Of a stretch of DNA of 64,000 nt, positions 54,498 to 62,879 are shown piece by piece. The notes beneath the pieces are model-generated. The model had not been told where the DNA came from, searched no databases, and saw only the letters and a list, made by a program, of their open reading frames with translations. The DNA is from Pseudonocardia asaccharolytica DSM 44247 = NBRC 16224 (lineage in GTDB: Bacteria; Actinomycetota; Actinomycetes; Mycobacteriales; Pseudonocardiaceae): assembly GCF_000423625.1 (NCBI RefSeq), contig NZ_AUII01000002.1:62001-126000 (forward strand), written 5' to 3'. The position numbers and the translations under genes are program-made. The first letter of the stretch is position 1. Each line of letters starts with the position of its first letter.

Positions 54498-56342
54498 CTA
54501 CTCCGGCTCGGCTGCGGCCCCGGTGCCGGTGCGCCGGCCGGACGGTCCGGTGCTCGGCTCGCCCGCCCCGTTGCCGGACGGCCCGGCGCCGACGATCTGC
54601 GCGCCGTCGCCCTCCGGCGCGGTGGCGGAGACCGCCGCGGGCGGGGGCGGGGTCTCGGCGTCCTCGGCGGCGCGGGCCTGCACGCCCGACATCGTGCGCA
54701 GCGGCAGTTCCTTGATGAGCAGCGCGAGCACGAAGGCCACCACGAGTACCCCGGCGACCACGACGAACGTCAGCGCCATCGACTCGGCGAAGCCGATCAG
54801 GAACGGCCGCGCCAGCCGCGGGTCGATGTGCTGCAGGAACGACGAGTCGTTGAGCACCCCGGTGCTGTCGACGCCGCCACCGCCGTTCAGCGCGCCCAGC
54901 ACCGGCTCGTTGGCGGGGTTGCTGCGCACCGCGGGATCGGTCAGCGCGCTGCGGAACTCGGGCGTGCCCGCCGCGGCCCGGAAGGCGTCGGCGATCTTGT
55001 CACCGACGGTGGAGAACACGATCGAGAGGAAGACGGCGACGCCCATGGTGCCGCCGAGCTGCCGGAAGAAGGTGGCCGACGCGGTGGCGACGCCCATGTC
55101 TCGGGCGGGCACCGCGTTCTGCACGGCGAGCACGAGGGTCTGCATGCAGCATCCGAGGCCGAGCCCCAGCATCGCCATGTAGAGGTTGAGCTCCCACAGC
55201 GGCATGTCAACGGTGATCCTGAAGTGCATGAGCAGCATCGCGCCGATCATGAGCGCGGTGCCGATGACCGGGAAGATCTTGTACCGGCCGGTGCGTGAGG
55301 TGATCTGGCCGGTGGTGATCGAGGCCAGCATGATGCCGGCGACCAGCGGCAGCATCAGAAAGCCCGATTCGGTGGGTGTCACCCCGTGCACGATCTGCAG
55401 GAACAGCGGCAGCAGCACGATGCCGCCGAACATGCCCATCCCGATGACGAACCCCGCTGCGCCGGTCGTCGCGAAGACCCGGTTGCGGAACAGCCGCAGC
55501 GGCAGCAGCGCGTCGTCGCCGTAGTGCCGTTCGGCGAGCACGAACGCCACCAGTCCGACGATGCCGATCAGGTAGCAGACGAGGGCCTTGGTCGAGTCCC
55601 AGCCCCATTCGCGCCCCTGCTCGGCGACGATCAGCAGCGGCACGAGGCCGATCGCCAGCGAGACGGCGCCGGGCCAGTCGATGCGGTGCGCCCGCCGGGT
55701 GTGCGGGACGTTGAGCACCCTGGCCACGACGGCCAGCGCGATCGCGCCGAGTGGAACGTTGACCAGGAAGATCCAGCGCCAGCCGTCGATCCCCAGGATG
55801 GTCGGCTGGCCCGACAGCACGCCGCCGATGATCGGGCCGATCACGCTGGAGGTGCCGAACACCGCGAGGATGTAGCCCTGGTACCGGGCCCGCTCCCGGG
55901 GCGGGACGATATCGCCGAGGATGGTCAGGGCCAGCGCGAACAGGCCGCCCGCGCCCAACCCTTGCACGGCCCGGAACGCGGCGAGTGAGTACATCGACGT
56001 CGCGAACGTGCACAGCACCGAGCCGAAGATGAAGATCGAGATCGCGATCAGGAAGAACGGCTTGCGGCCGTAGAGGTCCGAGAGCTTGCCGTACAGCGGG
56101 GTACTGATCGTTCCGGTGATGAGGAACGCCGTCGTGGCCCAGGCCTGCAGACTCAGCCCGCCGAGGTCGTCGGCGATCACGCGGATCGCGGTCGAGACGA
56201 CGGTCTGGTCGAGCGCGGCGAGGAACATGCCCAGCGCGAGACCGACCAGGATCGTGAGGATCTGGCGATGGCTGAGCTCTCCCGGGTCGCGCGTCGGCGG
56301 GACCGGTGCGCGAGTCGCTACGCCGGCGGCCTCCGTGGTCAT
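54498..56342 (-). CDS. DHA2-family MFS drug exporter (14 helices)
   Basis: The 614-residue protein has about 14 membrane helices and DHA2 (EmrB/QacA) motifs: LGMFLAALDQTVVSTAIRVI (motif D1-like), LYGKLSDLYGRKPFFLIAIS (motif A) and VIGPIIGGVLSGQ (motif C). A Gly/Pro/Ala-rich cytoplasmic tail ends the protein. It should export drugs or other hydrophobic compounds with protons. It is coupled to the MarR regulator by an ATGA overlap, the usual set-up for regulator-controlled exporters. Confidence 0.93.
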   Translation of the reverse strand: MTTEAAGVATRAPVPPTRDPGELSHRQILTILVGLALGMFLAALDQTVVSTAIRVIADDLGGLSLQAWATTAFLITGTISTPLYGKLSDLYGRKPFFLIAISIFIFGSVLCTFATSMYSLAAFRAVQGLGAGGLFALALTILGDIVPPRERARYQGYILAVFGTSSVIGPIIGGVLSGQPTILGIDGWRWIFLVNVPLGAIALAVVARVLNVPHTRRAHRIDWPGAVSLAIGLVPLLIVAEQGREWGWDSTKALVCYLIGIVGLVAFVLAERHYGDDALLPLRLFRNRVFATTGAAGFVIGMGMFGGIVLLPLFLQIVHGVTPTESGFLMLPLVAGIMLASITTGQITSRTGRYKIFPVIGTALMIGAMLLMHFRITVDMPLWELNLYMAMLGLGLGCCMQTLVLAVQNAVPARDMGVATASATFFRQLGGTMGVAVFLSIVFSTVGDKIADAFRAAAGTPEFRSALTDPAVRSNPANEPVLGALNGGGGVDSTGVLNDSSFLQHIDPRLARPFLIGFAESMALTFVVVAGVLVVAFVLALLIKELPLRTMSGVQARAAEDAETPPPPAAVSATAPEGDGAQIVGAGPSGNGAGEPSTGPSGRRTGTGAAAEPE

Positions 56343-56842
56343 CAGATTCCCCCTCCGGGCCGGCCCGCGATCGCGGCCGGTACGTCGTGACGTTGGAAGT
56401 CGGCGGTGAACCGCCCGAGGAGCTCGACGAGCTGGCGGCGCTGTTCGCGGGGCCAGTCGGCGATGGTTGCGGCGATGACCTCGGCCCGGTAGCGGCGGCT
56501 GTGCTCGAGCGTCTCCAGGCCCTGCTCGGTGACGGCGAGCAGGCTGGCGCGGCCGTCCTGCGGGTCGGCCTGCCGCTCGATCAGGCCCTCCTTGACCAGC
56601 GCCGCGACCCGCCGGCTCACGGTGGACGGGTCGGCGCAGACCGCCTCGGCGACGTCCACGACGCGCTGCGGACCCTCGGTCGCGAGGCGGACGAGGACCT
56701 GGAAGCCGGCCCGGTCCATCCCGGCGGCGCCCGGATATCGGGCGGAGCGTTTGACGAGCCGGATCAGCATCGCGAGCTCGCGGGCGAGCGCGTCCGCGAG
56801 CTCGAGGTCCTCGGAGGTGAGCGCCTCTCGACCCACCGTCAT
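56342..56842 (-). CDS. MarR family transcriptional regulator
   Basis: The 166-residue regulator has a winged HTH: MDRAGFQVLVRLATEGPQRV, VDVAEAVCADPSTVSRRVAA, LVKEGLIERQADPQDGRASL. The DPQDGR wing is typical of MarR. It starts at ATG 56842 (GTG 56845 possible) and its stop overlaps the MFS start. A perfect inverted repeat 28 bases upstream, in the gap before the divergent P450 gene, is the obvious operator, so self-repression and joint control of the exporter (perhaps also the P450) are likely. Confidence 0.92.
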   Translation of the reverse strand: MTVGREALTSEDLELADALARELAMLIRLVKRSARYPGAAGMDRAGFQVLVRLATEGPQRVVDVAEAVCADPSTVSRRVAALVKEGLIERQADPQDGRASLLAVTEQGLETLEHSRRYRAEVIAATIADWPREQRRQLVELLGRFTADFQRHDVPAAIAGRPGGGI

Positions 56843-56869
56843 CACATCCTGACTTTGCCCCACCTTTAC

Positions 56870-56888
56870 CTTGCGTGCGTCACGCAAG
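56870..56888. promoter_or_regulatory. Putative MarR operator (perfect inverted repeat)
   Basis: CTTGCGTG-CGT-CACGCAAG is a perfect 8-bp inverted repeat with a 3-base centre. It lies between the divergent MarR and P450 genes. Size, symmetry and position fit a MarR dimer site; binding is inferred. Confidence 0.7.
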
Positions 56889-57000
56889 AAGTTGCAATGG
56901 TCAACCATGCACCTGCTCGGCGGCCCGCGGCAACCCGGATTCCCGGTGCCGGCCATGAGAGCCCGGCCACAGTGCCGACGGTCGTGCCTACGATTGCCGC

Positions 57001-58254
57001 GTGCCCGCGCCGCCCACGACCCAGATCCCGGACGTCTTCGACCCCCGGATCTTCGCCGCCGGTGTCCCGCACGACGCGCTGCGTTTCCTGCGCGACCGCC
57101 ACCCCGTCTGCTGGCAGGACGAGCACGAGGTCGGCATCTGGCCCGCCGGCCCCGGCTTCTGGGCGGTCACCCGCTACGCGGACGTCTGGCATGTGCTGCG
57201 CAGCCCGCAGGACTTCTCCTCCGCGCTCGGCGCCACCCAGATCCGCGACCCGGACCCCGCCGACCTGCCGTTCATCCGCCGGATGATCCTGAACATGGAT
57301 CCGCCCGAGCAGACCAGGCTGCGCAGGCTGGTCACCGGCGCCTTCAGCCGCCGCCGCCTCGAACGGTTCACCGACCAGATCACGCAGCGGGCCCGCGACC
57401 TGCTCGACACCGTCGCCGGGGCCGGGGAATGCGACCTGCCCGCCGACGTGACCGACGAGTTCCCGCTGCTGAACCTGGCCGACCTGCTCGGCGTCCCGGC
57501 CGCCGACCGGGCGCTGCTGCTGGAGTGGACCAACCGGGTCATCGGCTACCAGGACCCGGAGCACGGCAGCGTCGCCTACGACGCCGACGGCAAGCCGATC
57601 AACCCGCGCTCGCCGGCCGCGCTGGCCGATATGTTCGACTACGCGCAGGCGCTCGCCGAGCGCAAACAGCGGGAGCCCGCGGACGACGTGCTGACCGCGC
57701 TGGTGCACGCCGAGGTCGACGGCGAGCGGCTCACCGACGCCGAGCTGAAGATGTTCTTCTTCCTGCTCGTCATCGCCGGCAACGACACCGTGCGCAGCGC
57801 GCTGCCGGGCGGGGTACTGGCCCTCGTCGAGCACCCGGACGCGTACGCCCGGCTGCGGGCCGACCTCACCCGCCTGCCGCTCGCCATCGAGGAGATGCTG
57901 CGCTGGCACCCACCGGTGCTGACCTTCCGCCGTACCGCCACCCGTGACCTGACGCTCGCCGGCCGGCCGATCGCCGAGGGCGACAAGGTCGTCGTCTACC
58001 ACGTCTCGGCACATCGCGACGAGCGACAGTTCCCCCGGCCCGATGTCTTCGACCCGGCCCGGGAGCCGAACGACCATCTCGCGTTCGGTCAGGGCCCGCA
58101 CCTGTGCCTGGGGGCGGCGTTCGCCCGGATGCAGATGCGGATCTTCTTCACCGAGTTCCTCACCCGGCTGCCACAGGTCGAACTCGCCGATGCGCCCCGC
58201 CGGCTGACCTCGAACTTCATCAACGGGCTGAAGTCGCTGCTGCTGCGCTGGTGA
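57001..58254 (+). CDS. Cytochrome P450
   Basis: The 417-residue soluble P450 has the I-helix AGNDTVRSALPGGVLAL, the K-helix EEMLRWHPPV (ExxR), and the heme site HLAFGQGPHLCLGAAFARMQ with the axial Cys near residue 370. The N-terminus (FDPRIFAAGVPHDALRFLRD) and style recall the CYP124/125/142-like actinobacterial enzymes that hydroxylate lipids or sterols, but the family cannot be set by eye. No ferredoxin gene is adjacent. It is divergent from the MarR/MFS operon. Confidence 0.93.
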   Translation: MPAPPTTQIPDVFDPRIFAAGVPHDALRFLRDRHPVCWQDEHEVGIWPAGPGFWAVTRYADVWHVLRSPQDFSSALGATQIRDPDPADLPFIRRMILNMDPPEQTRLRRLVTGAFSRRRLERFTDQITQRARDLLDTVAGAGECDLPADVTDEFPLLNLADLLGVPAADRALLLEWTNRVIGYQDPEHGSVAYDADGKPINPRSPAALADMFDYAQALAERKQREPADDVLTALVHAEVDGERLTDAELKMFFFLLVIAGNDTVRSALPGGVLALVEHPDAYARLRADLTRLPLAIEEMLRWHPPVLTFRRTATRDLTLAGRPIAEGDKVVVYHVSAHRDERQFPRPDVFDPAREPNDHLAFGQGPHLCLGAAFARMQMRIFFTEFLTRLPQVELADAPRRLTSNFINGLKSLLLRW

Positions 58255-58275
58255 GCCAAGACGCCCGTCCCAGAT

Positions 58276-58340
58276 GCGTTATGGCTCCATAGTGCGCATC
58301 GGCGGCGGGCGCGGACCGCGTTATGGCTCCATAGTGCGCA
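58276..58340. repeat. Two exact 23-bp direct repeats containing a small palindrome
   Basis: Copies lie at 58276-58298 and 58318-58340. Each contains GTTATGGCTCCATAGTGCGC, in which TATGG and CCATA are inverted around CT. They fill the gap between the P450 stop and the next gene. Confidence 0.75.
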
Positions 58341-58414
58341 CGGCAGCCATTCGGTGATCGCCGTAGCGCGGGCCGCTATGGGAAAGTGAAGCGGGCAGCG
58401 ACGAAACGGCGGAG

Positions 58415-58864
58415 ATGATGGGGACGAAGACGGTCGCCGGGGCCGATGGGCGGACCTGGCTGGTGCGCCGGAACATCGAATGGTCCACCCCCGCCACCGG
58501 GGACGACTTCGAGCACGACGTGGACGGCGGGCGCGGGGCCGCCGTGATCATCCTCTCCGCGCTGTTCCTGTTCTGGGTCATCCTCATCGCGTGGGCGCCG
58601 GCCCAGGTGCACATCCCGTGGTGGCTCTGGGTGCTCGCGGTGCTGGCGGCCGGGTTCTTCCCGGTGCGCTGGCTGCTGCGCAGACCGTGGACGATCGTCG
58701 CCAAGACCGAGGGCAGCTACGAGGACGGCCTGCCCCCCGAGCACTGGTCGGGGATGGTCCGTGGTCTCACCCGGTCGCGCGAGGAGATGCGGGTGGTGAT
58801 GCGCAGCCTGCGTACCCGAGCCACCCCGGGATACGCCGACAGCCCGTTGCAGCCGGTGAACTAG
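58415..58864 (+). CDS. Conserved membrane protein of unknown function
   Basis: The 149-residue protein has a soluble N-terminal part (DGRTWLVRRNIEWSTPATGD, DDFEHDVDGG), two membrane helices (AAVIILSALFLFWVILIAWA; WWLWVLAVLAAGFFPVRWLL) and a C-terminal part of 60 residues (WTIVAKTEGSYEDGLPPEHW). Small proteins of this type are common in Actinobacteria and their role is unknown. It precedes the DNA glycosylase gene by three bases and is probably co-transcribed. Confidence 0.75.
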   Translation: MMGTKTVAGADGRTWLVRRNIEWSTPATGDDFEHDVDGGRGAAVIILSALFLFWVILIAWAPAQVHIPWWLWVLAVLAAGFFPVRWLLRRPWTIVAKTEGSYEDGLPPEHWSGMVRGLTRSREEMRVVMRSLRTRATPGYADSPLQPVN

Positions 58865-58867
58865 GTC

Positions 58868-59743
58868 GTGCCCGAGCTGCCGGAGATCGAGGCGCTGGCA
58901 CACCACCTGCGCGAGCACGCCGTGTACCGGCCGGTCGCGCGGGTCGACGTGGCCAGCATGAGCGTGCTGAAGACCGTCGACCCGCCGGTGTCCGGGCTGG
59001 CCGGGCGGGTCGTCACCGGGGCGGCCAGGTACGGGAAGTTCCTCGCCGTCGAGTTCGCCGACCGGCCCGGAGCGCCGCTGCACCTGATCACCCATCTGTC
59101 CCGGGCCGGCTGGCTGCGCTGGCACGAGACCGCGACGGTCACCCCGCCCAAACCGGGCCGCGGGCCGCTCGCGCTGCGCGTCCACCTCGATGCGGTGGGC
59201 GGGCCGGGGTTCGACCTCACCGAGGCGGGCACCCAGAAGCGGCTGTCGGTCCACCTGGTCTCCGATCCGGCTCAGGTCCCCGGCATCGCGCGGCTGGGGC
59301 CGGACGCGCTGGCGCTGAGTCGCGACGAGTTCGCCGAACTGCTCGCCGACCGCTCCGAACGAATCAAGACGCTGCTCGTCGACCAGGCCACGATCGCCGG
59401 AATCGGAAACGCCTACAGCGACGAGATCCTGCATACCGCGGCGTTATCGCCCTATACCGGGGGCGGGCGGCTCACCGACGCACAGATCGACGCCCTGCAC
59501 GCCGCGTTGCGCTCGGTCCTCACCGACGCCGTCGACCGGTCGGTGGGGCAGGGCGCCGCCACGTTGAAACAGGAGAAGCGCTCCGGGTTGCGGGTGCATG
59601 CCCGCACGGGGCTTCCCTGCCCGGTCTGCGGGGATACCGTGCGGGAGGTGTCCTTCGCCGCCCGCTCGTTCCAGTACTGTCCCGGCTGCCAGACCGGTGG
59701 TAAGCCGCTCGCCGACCGGCGGCTGTCCCGGCTGGTGAAATGA
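58868..59743 (+). CDS. Fpg/Nei family DNA glycosylase
   Basis: The 291-residue enzyme starts PELPEIEALAHHLREHAVYR, so the catalytic Pro2 and Glu3 are exposed after removal of Met. It has a helix-two-turn-helix IKTLLVDQATIAGIGNAYSD and a C-terminal zinc finger (CPVCGDTVREVSF, YCPGCQ). It excises oxidised bases by glycosylase/AP-lyase chemistry. The combination places it among the Nei-like proteins, close to the mycobacterial Nei/Fpg paralogues. Confidence 0.92.
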   Translation: MPELPEIEALAHHLREHAVYRPVARVDVASMSVLKTVDPPVSGLAGRVVTGAARYGKFLAVEFADRPGAPLHLITHLSRAGWLRWHETATVTPPKPGRGPLALRVHLDAVGGPGFDLTEAGTQKRLSVHLVSDPAQVPGIARLGPDALALSRDEFAELLADRSERIKTLLVDQATIAGIGNAYSDEILHTAALSPYTGGGRLTDAQIDALHAALRSVLTDAVDRSVGQGAATLKQEKRSGLRVHARTGLPCPVCGDTVREVSFAARSFQYCPGCQTGGKPLADRRLSRLVK

Positions 59744-59753
59744 GGGTCGGAAG

Positions 59754-60962
59754 GTGGAGGATCTGCTCAACTCGCCGACCGCGCTGCTGGTGCTGGTGGG
59801 CATCATCGTCGCCGTCATCGTCGTGGCGCTGTTCCTGCAGCTGCGCAGGGCCCGGCGCAACACCTTCGCCACCCCGCTGGAGCGGGCCACCTTCGCCACC
59901 CTGCACACCGTGGCGCTGGCCGCGCCCGCGCTGCGCGAGGGCCTCTCGCCGAGCTCGGCCGCGTTCGCCCTGCCCTACCTGCGGACGTTGCTGGAGACCT
60001 GTGCGCTCACCATGACCGACGCCCGCGGCGAGACGCTGGCCTGGGACGGCGACGCCGACCAGCACGAGCCCGACGTCCGGTCGCTGGCCGACCAGGTGAT
60101 CTCCACCGGGCGCCAGCAGGTCGCCTCGCACTCGACGATCTCGTGCGACCGCCCCGACTGCGAGGTCCGCGGCATCGTGGTGGTCCCGCTGGAGACCGAC
60201 GGCGCGATCGTCGGGACGCTCGCCGCGCTGACGACCTCGACCGCGGGGCCGGTGCTGCTGCGGGCCACGGCCGAGGTCGCGCGCTACGTCTCCAGCCAAC
60301 TCGAGCTCGCCGAGCTCGACGAGTCGCGCGCCCGGCTGGCCCGCGCCGAGGTCCGCGCGTTGCGCGCGCAGATCTCCCCGCACTTCGTCTACAACGCGCT
60401 GACCACCATCGCCTCGTTCATCCGCACGGATCCGATGCGCGCCCGTGAGCTGCTCATCGAGTTCGCCGACTTCACCCGCTACTCGTTCCGCGCCGCAGGC
60501 GAGTACACGACGCTGTCGGACGAGCTGACCAACATCGAGCGCTACATCTCGCTGGAGAAGGCCCGCTTCGGCGACCGGCTCAACATCAAGCTGCAGATCG
60601 CGCCCGAGGTGCTCAACGTGGTGCTGCCGTTCCTGGCGCTGCAGCCGCTGGTGGAGAACGCCGTGCGGCACGGGTTGTCCGGCAAGCCGCACGGCGGCAC
60701 GATCACGATCACCGCAGAGAACGCGGGCGCCGAATGCGTGATCATCGTCGAGGACGACGGCGTCGGGATGGACCCGGCTCGGCTCACCGAGGACCTCGAC
60801 GATGCCCATCTCTCCGGCGCGCACGTCGGCCTCGGCAACGTCGACGACCGGATGCGTTCGGCCTTCGGTGACGACTTCGGGCTGGTGGTCGACACCAACA
60901 TCGGAGCCGGTATGAAGATCACGTTACGGGTACCGAAGTTCCGGGCGGGTATCCGCGTCTGA
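59754..60962 (+). CDS. LytS-type sensor histidine kinase
   Basis: The 402-residue kinase has one N-terminal membrane helix (ALLVLVGIIVAVIVVALFLQ), a GAF-like sensor domain (about 60-190; DRPDCEVRGIVVVPLETDGA), a HisKA_LytS core LRAQISPHFVYNALTTIASF with the phosphorylated His near residue 209, and a HATPase (LVENAVRHGLSGKPHGGTIT, EDDGVGM). It lacks the multi-helix 5TM domain of LytS/BtsS. The LytTR regulator downstream is its cognate partner. An S49 protease gene lies between the two. Confidence 0.9.
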   Translation: MEDLLNSPTALLVLVGIIVAVIVVALFLQLRRARRNTFATPLERATFATLHTVALAAPALREGLSPSSAAFALPYLRTLLETCALTMTDARGETLAWDGDADQHEPDVRSLADQVISTGRQQVASHSTISCDRPDCEVRGIVVVPLETDGAIVGTLAALTTSTAGPVLLRATAEVARYVSSQLELAELDESRARLARAEVRALRAQISPHFVYNALTTIASFIRTDPMRARELLIEFADFTRYSFRAAGEYTTLSDELTNIERYISLEKARFGDRLNIKLQIAPEVLNVVLPFLALQPLVENAVRHGLSGKPHGGTITITAENAGAECVIIVEDDGVGMDPARLTEDLDDAHLSGAHVGLGNVDDRMRSAFGDDFGLVVDTNIGAGMKITLRVPKFRAGIRV

Positions 60963-60987
60963 GCCCGCTCGCGCGTACCGTAGCGGC

Positions 60988-61863
60988 ATGGATTCACTCC
61001 GCATCCCGGACCGGCTCGTGTCCCGCCTACCGGGACGGTTCGGGGAACGCGCGGATCGCAGCGTGGTGTCGCTGGTCCGGCTGCACGGGGTGATCACTCC
61101 CGCAGCCACGCCGGTCCCCCGGGCACTGATCAACATCGCAGTCCTCGACAAGGTCCTGGAGCGCGCGTTCGCTCCCGATCGGCTCGCCGCCGTCGCGCTG
61201 CAGATCAACTCGCCGGGCGGCTCGGCCACCCAGTCGGCACTGGTGGCCGACCGGATCCGAGGCCTCGCCGTTGAGCACGACGTCCCGGTGCTGGCCTTCT
61301 GCGAGGACGTCGCCGCGTCCGGCGGGTACTGGCTGGCGTGCGCCGCCGACGAGATCTACGCGCATGCGACGTCGCTGGTCGGATCGATCGGGGTGGTCAC
61401 CCAGAGCTTTGGGCTGGAGGGTCTGCTGCAGCGCGTCGGCGTCGAGCGCCGCCTCTACACGGCCGGGGAGTGGAAGTCGCGGCTGGATCCGTTCCTGCCC
61501 GAGAAGCCCGAGGACGTCGAGTGGTTGCGCGGCCTGCAGGGACAGCTGCACGAGATGTTCCAGCAGTGGGTGATCGAGCGCCGTGGTGACCGGCTGAAGA
61601 CCGGGGCGGACCTGTTCACCGGCGACGTCTGGACCGGCGCGAAGGCGGTCGAGCTCGGCCTCGTCGACGGGTTGGGGACACCGCAGGCGGTCCTGGCCGA
61701 GCGCTTCCCGGACGCGGAGATCACCACCGTCGAGGCGCGCAAGCCGCTTCTTGCCCGGCTTGGCCTGGGGGCCCCCGCGGCGCTGTCCGCGCCGCTGGAC
61801 GCGCTGCTCGGAGCCGTCGAGGCGGTGGACGTGCGGACCCGCTGGGCGCGCTACGGTTTGTAG
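60988..61863 (+). CDS. S49 family (SppA-like) serine peptidase
   Basis: The 291-residue protein has the S49 features VALQINSPGGSATQSALVAD, the catalytic Ser in EDVAASGGYWLACAADEIYA, ATSLVGSIGVVTQSFGLEGL and the putative Lys in LYTAGEWKSRLDPFLPEK. It is the short, single-domain form. No membrane anchor is evident, so it may be cytoplasmic or peripheral. S49 enzymes degrade signal peptides or membrane protein fragments. Its position between a LytS kinase and its LytTR regulator is notable. Confidence 0.9.
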   Translation: MDSLRIPDRLVSRLPGRFGERADRSVVSLVRLHGVITPAATPVPRALINIAVLDKVLERAFAPDRLAAVALQINSPGGSATQSALVADRIRGLAVEHDVPVLAFCEDVAASGGYWLACAADEIYAHATSLVGSIGVVTQSFGLEGLLQRVGVERRLYTAGEWKSRLDPFLPEKPEDVEWLRGLQGQLHEMFQQWVIERRGDRLKTGADLFTGDVWTGAKAVELGLVDGLGTPQAVLAERFPDAEITTVEARKPLLARLGLGAPAALSAPLDALLGAVEAVDVRTRWARYGL

Positions 61864-62009
61864 CGCGGCGTGACCGCTCGGATTCGTTCGGTACCGGAAT
61901 GTGGATGTGCCCTGGCACTCCGCCCGATTCGCCGTCACGATAGTCGACGGGGTGGGGTGATCGTTCCGACCACCCGCTGGAGTGCCGAAATCGGCAGGAT
62001 GAGGAGATC

Positions 62010-62879
62010 GTGGACAGTAGCGACAGCTCCGGAGGCCTGGTCGTCCTGGCGGTGGATGACGAGCAGCCGGCTCTCGAAGAACTGGCCTTCCTGCTCGCCG
62101 AGGATCCTCGGGTCGGCACGGTGCTCAAGGCCTCCGACGCCACCGAGGCGCTGCGCATCCTGAACAGCAGGCAGGGTGTGCGCGATGTCCCGCAGGTCCC
62201 CGGCCGCGGCGGGGCCCCGCACCCGGTGACCGGCACCAGGCTGGCCGAGCGCACCGACGTCGACGTCGTGTTCCTGGACATCCGGATGCCTGGTCTCGAC
62301 GGTCTCGAGCTCGCCAGAGTCTTCTCCTCGATGGCCACCCCGCCATCGGTGGTGTTCGTGACCGCGCACGACGACCGCGCCGTCGACGCCTACGAGGTCG
62401 GCGCCGTCGACTACCTGCTCAAACCGCTGCGCTCGGAGCGGCTGGCGGCGTCGCTCGACCGCATCCTCGCCAGCCGCACCGCCACCGCCGCCGAACCCGC
62501 GCAGCCCGACAGCAGCGAGGACGAGGTCATTCCCGTCGAGCTCGCGGGCACCACCAAGCTCGTGCCACGGTCGGCGGTGCGCTATGTCGAGGCTCAGGGC
62601 GACTACGCCCGGCTGCACACTCACGACGGCAGCCACCTGGTGCGCATCCCGCTCTCGGTGCTCGAGGACCGCTGGCGCGACGCCGGGTTCGTCCGGATCC
62701 ACCGGTCGTTCCTGGTGGCGCTGCCGCTGGTCACCGAGCTGCGGCTGTCCGGTTCCGGCTACGTCGTACGCGTCGGTTCGGGTCCGGACACCGCGGAGCT
62801 CCCCGTCAGCCGCCGGCACACCCGTGAGCTGAAGGACCGTCTGGTACGCGCGACGAAACAGGCGTGGAGCCAACGGTGA
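62010..62879 (+). CDS. LytTR family response regulator
   Basis: The 289-residue regulator starts at GTG 62010 behind GAGGAG. The receiver domain has VLAVDDEQPALEELAFLLAE, the phosphorylated Asp in VDVVFLDIRMPGLDGLEL and the Lys in VDYLLKPLRSERL. It carries an unusual loop of about 30 residues (GVRDVPQVPGRGGAPHPVTG) before the Asp strand. The C-terminal LytTR DNA-binding domain follows (VRYVEAQGDYARLHTHDGSH, FVRIHRSFLVALPLVTELRL). It probably controls the membrane genes that follow; its stop overlaps the next start (GTGA). Confidence 0.93.
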   Translation: MDSSDSSGGLVVLAVDDEQPALEELAFLLAEDPRVGTVLKASDATEALRILNSRQGVRDVPQVPGRGGAPHPVTGTRLAERTDVDVVFLDIRMPGLDGLELARVFSSMATPPSVVFVTAHDDRAVDAYEVGAVDYLLKPLRSERLAASLDRILASRTATAAEPAQPDSSEDEVIPVELAGTTKLVPRSAVRYVEAQGDYARLHTHDGSHLVRIPLSVLEDRWRDAGFVRIHRSFLVALPLVTELRLSGSGYVVRVGSGPDTAELPVSRRHTRELKDRLVRATKQAWSQR

